The position numbers and the translations under genes are program-made. 5,353 nucleotides of DNA from Candidatus Geothermarchaeota archaeon (GTDB lineage Archaea > Thermoproteota > Nitrososphaeria > Geothermarchaeales > JAUWBL01), in the NCBI GenBank assembly GCA_030601715.1, contig JAUWBL010000087.1, forward strand, positions 1-5,353, read 5' to 3'. Numbering within the stretch: position 1 is the first letter of the stretch; the number at the start of each line of letters is the position of its first letter. The notes below the pieces were generated by a model that made no database searches, was not told where the DNA came from, and saw only the letters and a program-made list of their open reading frames with translations. Below, in pieces: positions 1 through 4,464 of the stretch.

Positions 1-1265
1 GTTTGCGAGACCTAGATCCTGACGAATACCGCAGGATTCGATATGTCTCTGGAAAGTTCCAAGAGGTGGCAGAGAAATATCAGTTTCCCCTCATGGAGCC
101 CTCCACGATTGAGTTTCTGGGAACTCTGGAGCTCAAGGCAGGATCCGATATCGAGAACGAGATCTACGCCTTCACGGACAAGGGGGGGAGAAGGCTAGCT
201 CTAAGATTCGACTTGACTGTGGGTCTGACCCGGTATGTCGTGTCCAACCCTCAGCTCCCCAAGCCCATCAAGCTTGCCTCCTGTTCCGTCATGTGGAGGT
301 ACGACGAACCCCAGTTCGCCCGCTACAGAAACTTCTACCAGTGGGACGCGGAGATCTTTGGTGCAGATCCAGTTTCGGCGGGTGGGGAGATAATCGCGTT
401 TAGCGAAGACCTTCTCCGAGAGCTGGGTCTGAGGGAGATTCGGACAAGAGTGTCCAGCCGGAAGGTCCTGGAAAGCGCAATCTCAGAACGCATTCGCCAA
501 CTTGACCCCGTCGAGGTGATGAGGATAGTCGACAAGAAGGAGAGACAAGGCATAGATGTGGTGCGAGAGCTCTTGAGCGGTAGGGGTCTCACCGAGGATG
601 ATGTCAAGTGGCTCTCGGATCTGGTCTCCATTGAAGACCGACCGACGAGAGCACGGGAGAGGCTTGCCCGAGTGGATTCGGAGTTGGTTGAAAGCCCTGA
701 CTACGCCCAACTTGCCCAGACCGTGGAAGCAGCGCAGAGCTTCGGGGCGCAGAATGTCAGCATCGATCTCAGCGTGGTGAGGGGAATAGACTATTATGAC
801 GGGGTTGTTTTCGAGACTAGCAGTGCAAAGGCGCCTCAGGTGGGAAGCCTGCTTGGCGGAGGCAGCTTTACCGTTCTAGTCGAGGCCTTGGGAGGAAACT
901 TCACGGCTTGGGGAGCAGCCGGTGGAATAGAAAGGACTCTGTTGGCCCTCGAGGCCACGGGCCAGCTTGGTGAGAAGGAGGTGAAACGGGGTACGTATGT
1001 TGCATACACGGAAGCCGATCTCGCTCCGGTTGCCTCCGCTGTAACGAAGAAGTTGAGGGATTTCGGGATCGCCTCGGAAACATCTTTAGTAGGAAGGAGT
1101 TTGAGCAACCAGCTGAGCTATGCGGAGAGAATTGGATACAGGAACGTGGTTATTGGAGGAAGGAAGGAGTGGTCGAACAGGAGGGTGGTATGCAAGGACT
1201 TCGAGAGCGGTGTGCAGACGGAAATACCGTATCAGGACCTTCCTCGCTTCCTGAGAGGCGATTGA
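1..1265 (+). CDS. hisS: Histidyl-tRNA synthetase, 5' end cut by the window edge
   Basis: This cytoplasmic class II synthetase charges tRNA-His with histidine using ATP. Counting the codon at base 3 as residue 1, class II motif 2 lies at about 99-120 (RYDEPQFARYRNFYQ then EIFG). The HisRS-specific histidine-A signature is VVRGIDYYDGVVFE at 258-271, with R260 as the expected catalytic Arg. Motif 3 (GAAGGIERTLLAL, 304-316) follows, and the anticodon-binding domain covers about 328-415. The TTG at base 3 is probably an internal Leu, not a start. Relatives begin with a short leader ending in RG(L/M)RD, and the preceding bases GT fit a Gly codon, so probably fewer than about 20 codons are missing. 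The loop that usually reads GG-R-Y-D reads GGGSFTVLV here (285-293). The sequence recalls thaumarchaeal/TACK HisRS (from memory). The gene converges on the SAM hydrolase and overlaps its end by 34 nt. Confidence 0.95.
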   Translation, partial: LRDLDPDEYRRIRYVSGKFQEVAEKYQFPLMEPSTIEFLGTLELKAGSDIENEIYAFTDKGGRRLALRFDLTVGLTRYVVSNPQLPKPIKLASCSVMWRYDEPQFARYRNFYQWDAEIFGADPVSAGGEIIAFSEDLLRELGLREIRTRVSSRKVLESAISERIRQLDPVEVMRIVDKKERQGIDVVRELLSGRGLTEDDVKWLSDLVSIEDRPTRARERLARVDSELVESPDYAQLAQTVEAAQSFGAQNVSIDLSVVRGIDYYDGVVFETSSAKAPQVGSLLGGGSFTVLVEALGGNFTAWGAAGGIERTLLALEATGQLGEKEVKRGTYVAYTEADLAPVASAVTKKLRDFGIASETSLVGRSLSNQLSYAERIGYRNVVIGGRKEWSNRRVVCKDFESGVQTEIPYQDLPRFLRGD

Positions 1266-2065
1266 GTAGGAGAAGTCCACGACTCTAGAGTGATAGGGCG
1301 TCCCACCCTCAGGTGGAGTTCGGATGAAGCATTCCCTCTGTGAACGGAGATTTCAACGTAGCCGCTGCTGCCGTCTATAAGGGATGGTAGCTGACCCATC
1401 TCCTCGTAGGATTTGCAGTACGTCAAAGTTGTACTCCGTCCTTCGGTGACAAGTGAGAAGGTCTTCACTCTTCCTCTCCATCGTCGGAAGGCCTCCACCT
1501 GAACATTGGTTATCATATTGCCGAAGTCATCTATGTGAAGGACCTTTGCTTCCACCGCATGGGGTCCAAACTTTGGCGTCTCGAACTCGAGGTCCACGTA
1601 GGTTTGAGCCTTTGGGCCGAGTTCGTCGAGGCGGATGCCCAGGGAAAGATGAGCGGCTACGGGCGCCATCACATCTCGTCCGTCGAATGTTCCAGCTCTC
1701 TGTAGCGTGTAGGTTGGATTCTCAACAATGACCACTTCTTCGATTCCGTCTCTCTTCGCGGCAGGGATGAGGATTCCGTTGTCCGGACCCACAAGGTGGT
1801 GCTTTCTCGTCTTGATGGCGATGATATCTCTTTCGGAGCCTACGCCTGGATCGACAACCGCCACGAATATCGTCTGATCTGGGAACCAGTCTATCGACTG
1901 ACAGAGAAGGAATGCACCCTCCTCGATGTTCCACTTGGAGATAGAGTGAGAGATGTCTATAACAGATGCGGCGGGGTTGATCATCAACATCACTCCCTTC
2001 AAGGCACTGACGTAGTAGTCCCTCAGCCCGAAGTCGCTGAGGAGGGCTATCACCGAGCGTGTCAT
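1232..2065 (-). CDS. S-adenosyl-L-methionine hydrolase (DUF62 / SAM hydroxide adenosyltransferase family) with a catalytic-site substitution
   Basis: Family members split SAM with water into adenosine and methionine in the cytoplasm; relatives are SAM-dependent chlorinases and fluorinases. Counting from a possible TTG at 2077, family blocks are LLSDFGLRDYY (12-22), VVDPGVGSERD (74-84), VGPDNGIL (96-103), FDGRDVMAP (131-139), HIDDFGNMITN (181-191) and SSGYVEISVHRGNAS (237-251). From the Pyrococcus PH0463 work I recall a water-activating Asp-Arg-His triad. Asp (D76) and Arg (R83) are present here, but the His of the TFHGRD motif is Asp (D132). I prefer the ATG at 2065 because it leaves the usual short N-terminus before the first strand and has a purine-rich GGGGGATGAG just upstream. 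The last 15 or so residues (basic, ending RKRGRS) exceed the family's usual end and lie largely in the overlap with hisS. It is divergent from the mevalonate operon. Family assignment is firm; retained activity is uncertain. Confidence 0.9.
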   Translation of the reverse strand: MTRSVIALLSDFGLRDYYVSALKGVMLMINPAASVIDISHSISKWNIEEGAFLLCQSIDWFPDQTIFVAVVDPGVGSERDIIAIKTRKHHLVGPDNGILIPAAKRDGIEEVVIVENPTYTLQRAGTFDGRDVMAPVAAHLSLGIRLDELGPKAQTYVDLEFETPKFGPHAVEAKVLHIDDFGNMITNVQVEAFRRWRGRVKTFSLVTEGRSTTLTYCKSYEEMGQLPSLIDGSSGYVEISVHRGNASSELHLRVGRPITLESWTSPTQSPLRKRGRS

Positions 2066-2142
2066 CTCATCCCCCAATCTGAGAGAGCCAAAGCCTTAAG
2101 ATGATGGTGAAGGTCCTTTGGGTAGCGAAGGCTGGGTTCGTC
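2066..2142. promoter_or_regulatory. Divergent intergenic promoter region with a palindromic TATA-like box
   Basis: This 77-nt gap separates the start codons of the SAM hydrolase (leftward) and the decarboxylase (rightward). The only AT-rich core is the palindrome CTTAAG at 2095-2100. It is centred about 32 nt from the leftward ATG, which would give a nearly leaderless mRNA. It is about 45 nt from the rightward ATG, which would give a leader of about 20 nt. Because the box is palindromic, one TATA-like element could serve both directions. The assignment is positional only, and no transcription-factor operator is evident. Confidence 0.35.
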
Positions 2143-3126
2143 ATGACATCGCTCAAAGCCTCTGCGACGGCACATCCCATCCAAGGTCTGATCAAGTATC
2201 ACGGAAAAATCGACGACCAGCTCAGGTTGCCCTCGCACAACAGCATTTCGGTGAATGTTGCGCCTATCAAGACCCACACGACTGTCGAGTTTGCAGAGGA
2301 AGCAGACGAGGACATCTTGACGATCGACGGAAAGAGGGTTACGGGTAGGCCGTTGCTCAGAGCATGTAGCGTGCTGGACATCATCAGAAGCCTCGCTAGC
2401 ACCGACCTTAAGGCAAGGGTCCTGTCTCAGAGTGACTTTCCGGCGGATGTGGGTCTGGGATCCTCCGCATCCGGTTTCGCAGCCTTGGCCAAGGCGGGAG
2501 CCTCCGCCCTACACCTCGACATCACGCCGGGGAAGCTGTCCGCTATCGCTCGTGTGGGTTCTGGCTCGGCGTCGAGGAGCGTCGTGGGCGGCTTCTCAGA
2601 ATGGAAAATGGCTACCTCTCACTGGGAGTCCTATGGCTACTCTCTCGCCGGAGAGGAGATACCTCTCAGAATGGTTGTCGCCCTTGTCAAAAAGAGAAAA
2701 GACATGGCGACCACAGAATCGCAGAGGGAGACAGAGGGCTCCCCTTTCTATGCCGCGAGGCTTGCGCAGATTCCTGGAATGTTAATGAAGATGAAGAGGG
2801 CCATCCAGGCGGGTGATGTATTCGAGATCGGACGGCTCGCCGAAATCGATACTATGAGCATGCACGCCGCGACGATGACTGGGCCGAGCGGCTTGGTCCT
2901 TTGGAGACCAGAAACCGTAGCTGTGATGAGGATGGTCCGGCAGCTGAGGGAAAGGGGGACAAAGGCCTACTTCTCCGTCGACACGGGCCCCACCGTCTTC
3001 GTGAACACATCGGATGACTATGTGGACAGAGTGAGAGAAGAGCTTGGGAATGTCGAAAAGTTGGATGGAATCCTGTCGTGCGGTGTGGGAGGAGAGGCGG
3101 TGTCGGTATCAGAGCATCTCTTCTGA
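2143..3126 (+). CDS. mvaD: Phosphomevalonate / diphosphomevalonate decarboxylase (GHMP superfamily)
   Basis: The enzyme performs ATP-dependent decarboxylation of mevalonate 5-phosphate or 5-diphosphate, giving isopentenyl phosphate or diphosphate for archaeal lipids. Counting from the ATG at 2143 (327 residues, usual length), the N-terminal motif is HPIQGLIKYHG (11-21) with the conserved Lys K18. The ATP-binding loop is DVGLGSSASGFAAL (102-115), then RVGSGSASRSVVGGFSEW (137-154), and SVDTGPTVFV (278-287) with the expected catalytic Asp D280. Having both K18 and D280 argues for a decarboxylase and not a mevalonate 3-kinase. The KYHG version, where classical enzymes read KYWG, matches what I recall of haloarchaeal phosphomevalonate decarboxylase, so the monophosphate is a plausible substrate. 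An in-frame ATG at 2101 would add 14 residues not expected in the family. The downstream kinase starts 9 nt after its stop. Confidence 0.88.
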   Translation: MTSLKASATAHPIQGLIKYHGKIDDQLRLPSHNSISVNVAPIKTHTTVEFAEEADEDILTIDGKRVTGRPLLRACSVLDIIRSLASTDLKARVLSQSDFPADVGLGSSASGFAALAKAGASALHLDITPGKLSAIARVGSGSASRSVVGGFSEWKMATSHWESYGYSLAGEEIPLRMVVALVKKRKDMATTESQRETEGSPFYAARLAQIPGMLMKMKRAIQAGDVFEIGRLAEIDTMSMHAATMTGPSGLVLWRPETVAVMRMVRQLRERGTKAYFSVDTGPTVFVNTSDDYVDRVREELGNVEKLDGILSCGVGGEAVSVSEHLF

Positions 3127-3129
3127 GGT
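3124..3129 (+). promoter_or_regulatory. Ribosome-binding site of the GHMP kinase, overlapping the upstream stop codon
   Basis: TGAGGT contains the decarboxylase stop codon (TGA) and a GAGGT Shine-Dalgarno core, 6 nt before the kinase ATG at 3136. This supports that start and suggests translational coupling of the two mevalonate enzymes. Confidence 0.6.
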
Positions 3130-3135
3130 TTTCTG

Positions 3136-4122
3136 ATGTCAAACGAGGCTCTGATCTCGGCGCCGGGCAAACTCTTTCTTCTTGGCGAATACTCCGTTCT
3201 GTACGGGAAGCCAGCCATCGTTCTAGCCGTTGACAAGAGGATTTCAGCCCACCTAGAGGAGCGCGGTAGTGGTTTGGTGGTAAAAGTGGGGAGCCTGACC
3301 ATGGAGATGGCAGAGCTCGCGATGGTCGGTGTGGACTCTGTCATTCCTCCCTTCAAGTCGGTGGTTGCATCGATGAAGGTGTTCGAGCAACTGCATGGCC
3401 CCCTTCCGCCGTTGCGGTTGGAAACGCGATCTGATGTGCCTGTGAAAGGACTTGGGTCATCAGGTGCCTCCATTGTGTCCACCTTGGGAGCACTTCACCT
3501 AGTTCTTGAGGGCAGGATGGACGAGGAGGAGCTCTTTCGAGAGGCCTATCAGGCCAAGATTCTGTTTGAAGGATTTGGTTCAGCATCGGATGTAGCTGCG
3601 TCTGTCTTTGGAGGTGTGATAAAGATAGAGGATTCTCGGATCGAGAGATGTCCTAGCATAACAGAGGGGATTGTCGCCTGCTACTCCGGTGTCCCTGCTT
3701 CCACTGAAAAGATGTATCAGGTAGTTTCTTCCCTAGCGAGGAACTACCCAGACCTGTTCGAATCGCTTCTCGAAGCCATGGAAGGGGTAACTGCCCGAGG
3801 CTTGGACGCCTTGAGGAGAAGTGACTACGTCTCCCTGGGAGCGCTCATGAGTGTCGCGCACGGATTGCTTGAAAGCCTGGGAGTGGGACACCAGGAGCTT
3901 TGCAGGGTCGTTTTGGAGGCGGAAGAGATCGGTGCTCTCGGGGCCAAGCTCTCGGGAGCAGGGGGAGGTGACTGCGCCCTAGTTCTGGAACGAGAAGGCT
4001 ATGTAGAACGTTTGGTTGAAAGGTTTTTAAAACTCGGAAAGACAGCGTTTGAGGTCAAGATTGCAGAGGAAGGTGTGAGAAAAGAAGATTCGAGGTTTAG
4101 TGGCGGTCCCGGTGGGATTTGA
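3136..4122 (+). CDS. GHMP kinase of the mevalonate pathway, phosphomevalonate-kinase-like
   Basis: This 328-residue cytoplasmic kinase of the mevalonate/phosphomevalonate kinase family phosphorylates a mevalonate-pathway intermediate with ATP. Motif 1 is APGKLFLLGEYSVLYGKPA (9-27), the glycine-rich ATP loop is GLGSSGASIVSTL (105-117), the likely catalytic Asp is D152 in FGSASDVAASVFGG, and motif 3 is KLSGAGGGDCALVL (271-284). Several details favour phosphomevalonate kinase over mevalonate kinase: GEY where mevalonate kinases have GEH, GLGSSGA, and GAGGGDC. The YGKPAI stretch and KLSGAGGG are closer to mevalonate kinase, so the exact substrate is open. It lies 9 nt behind the decarboxylase with a good Shine-Dalgarno, so it is almost certainly co-transcribed. 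Its last residues (GGPGGI plus stop) are encoded by DNA that on the other strand is the 3' end of tRNA-Arg. Confidence 0.85.
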   Translation: MSNEALISAPGKLFLLGEYSVLYGKPAIVLAVDKRISAHLEERGSGLVVKVGSLTMEMAELAMVGVDSVIPPFKSVVASMKVFEQLHGPLPPLRLETRSDVPVKGLGSSGASIVSTLGALHLVLEGRMDEEELFREAYQAKILFEGFGSASDVAASVFGGVIKIEDSRIERCPSITEGIVACYSGVPASTEKMYQVVSSLARNYPDLFESLLEAMEGVTARGLDALRRSDYVSLGALMSVAHGLLESLGVGHQELCRVVLEAEEIGALGAKLSGAGGGDCALVLEREGYVERLVERFLKLGKTAFEVKIAEEGVRKEDSRFSGGPGGI

Positions 4123-4139
4123 ACCCACGACCAACAGCT

Positions 4140-4150
4140 GTCTCCTGGCT
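4140..4150 (-). other. Predicted 11-nt canonical-site intron (37/38) of tRNA-Arg
   Basis: The predicted intron is AGCCAGGAGAC (minus strand). The anticodon stem acts as outer helix. The central helix pairs CTCC (32-35, 4156-4153) with GGAG (4145-4142). The 5' bulge is TA^A (4152-4150) and the 3' bulge AC^A (4141-4139). A 4-nt loop GCCA closes it without an inner helix. This is the standard archaeal insertion site, and excision gives a normal 7-nt loop, so it is the best supported of the three introns. Confidence 0.82.
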
Positions 4151-4167
4151 TAGGAGGCTGCTGCGCT

Positions 4168-4178
4168 GTCTGATAAGG
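4168..4178 (-). other. Predicted 11-nt D-loop intron of tRNA-Arg (position about 20a/21)
   Basis: The predicted intron is CCTTATCAGAC (minus strand). A BHB-like fold is visible. The central 4-bp helix pairs CTGG (4184-4181) with TCAG (4173-4170, last pair G-U). The 5' bulge is AT^C (4180-4178) and the 3' bulge AC^A (4169-4167). An outer helix pairs GC (4186-4185) and GC (4189-4188) with GCGC (4166-4163), bulging A14. The intron end closes as a 4-nt loop with no inner helix. Excision leaves GGATA followed by the D-stem, a common archaeal D-arm. Confidence 0.75.
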
Positions 4179-4200
4179 ATCCAGGCTGCGCTACGGGACC

Positions 4201-4254
4201 AGACATATCAAAGCGGCCGGGCTTGACTTATTTCTGGTCAAAGCAATGAACACT
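4201..4254. promoter_or_regulatory. Divergent promoter region between tRNA-Arg and tRNA-Leu
   Basis: The 54-nt gap contains one AT-rich core, CTTATTT at 4227-4233. It is centred about 25 nt before the first base of tRNA-Leu, the expected archaeal TATA-box distance. Read leftward it is AAATAAG, about 30 nt before the first base of tRNA-Arg, so the same element may serve both genes. A second AT-rich stretch (TTTGATATG leftward, near 4204-4212) lies too close to tRNA-Arg to be its TATA box. Confidence 0.5.
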
Positions 4255-4365
4255 GGCGGGGTTCCCTAGCCAGGCCAAGGGTTTGGGACCAGACCGGCTC
4301 ATGGGGGCGGACTTAAGATCCGCTGGCGAAGGCTTTCGTGGGTTCGAATCCCACCTCCGCCACCA
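4255..4365 (+). tRNA. tRNA-Leu(UAA) with a predicted D-arm intron
   Basis: This is a class II tRNA. The acceptor stem GGCGGGG (4255-4261) pairs with CTCCGCC (4355-4361, one G-U). The discriminator is A (4362), as Leu requires, and CCA is encoded at 4363-4365. The anticodon stem GCGGA/TCCGC (4307-4311 with 4319-4323) holds loop CTTAAGA, anticodon UAA (34-36 at 4314-4316). The long variable arm (4324-4337) has a short stem, and the T-arm is GTGGG-TTCGAAT-CCCAC (4338-4354). Between the D-loop and the anticodon stem there are about 23-24 extra nucleotides, explained by an intron. After removal the D-arm is CCC, a loop with A14 and G18-G19, then GGG, and the mature length is about 85 nt plus CCA. 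Confidence 0.9.
4279..4301 (+). other. Predicted noncanonical D-arm intron of tRNA-Leu (about 23 nt, near position 21/22)
   Basis: The extra segment folds on its own. The inner hairpin is GGTTTG (4280-4285) with CAGACC (4290-4295) around a GGAC loop. The central helix is GGCC (4273-4276) with GGCT (4296-4299, one G-U). The 5' bulge is AA^G (4277-4279). The 3' bulge is C-A (4300-4301), followed by CCA/TGG (4270-4272 with 4302-4304) as a weak outer helix. The 3' bulge is 2 nt, or 3 nt with one mismatch, so this is a relaxed BHB and the boundaries could shift by 1-2 nt. An intron of 4279-4302 also gives a valid D-arm. Excision at 4278^4279 and 4301^4302 leaves a 13-nt D-loop, typical of archaeal tRNA-Leu. 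Confidence 0.65.
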
Positions 4366-4464
4366 AGATCGCCCGAAAGCCAGGGTCGTTGAAATTCCTG
4401 GTTTCTGTGATGGGCTTAGGGGGTTGGCCGGAGTCGCCGGAGGTCGGTGTGGCTGAGGGTAGGA

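Larger units (their letters stand above)
4101..4200 (-). tRNA. tRNA-Arg(CCU) with two predicted 11-nt introns
   Basis: On the minus strand the acceptor stem GGTCCCG (4200-4194) pairs perfectly with CGGGACC (4111-4105). The discriminator is G at 4104 and CCA is encoded at 4103-4101. The D-stem is GCGC (4191-4188 with 4166-4163). The anticodon stem is GCAGC (4161-4157) with GCTGT (4138-4134), holding one G-U pair. The T-arm is GTGGG-TTCAAAT-CCCAC (4128-4112). The genomic D-loop is 21 nt and the anticodon loop 18 nt, each 11 nt too long. Removing the two predicted introns restores a D-loop AGCCTGGATA and a loop CTCCTAA with anticodon CCU (reads AGG), giving 75 nt plus CCA. Its 3' end overlaps the kinase stop by 22 nt in antisense, and it is transcribed divergently from tRNA-Leu. 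Confidence 0.9.

Noticed and set aside
3..5. TTG as the start codon of hisS
   Set aside because: It is most likely the Leu of the RG(L/M)RD leader; homologs extend several residues further upstream, and the preceding GT fits a Gly codon.
2066..2077. TTG at 2077 as the start of the SAM hydrolase
   Set aside because: It adds only four residues (start-Gly-Asp-Glu), which overlap a likely ribosome-binding purine stretch. The ATG at 2065 is better.
2101..2142. ATG at 2101 as the start of the decarboxylase
   Set aside because: The 14 extra residues are not expected in the family, and the start would sit directly against the putative TATA box.
4101..4200. tRNA-Arg as a pseudogene because of its oversized loops
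   Set aside because: All stems are intact, CCA is encoded, and both insertions have BHB geometry and restore standard loops on removal.
4366..4464. Spacer between tRNA-Leu and the surface-protein gene as a possible terminator or small RNA
   Set aside because: There is no clear T-run, no stable hairpin, and no TATA box at a convincing distance.
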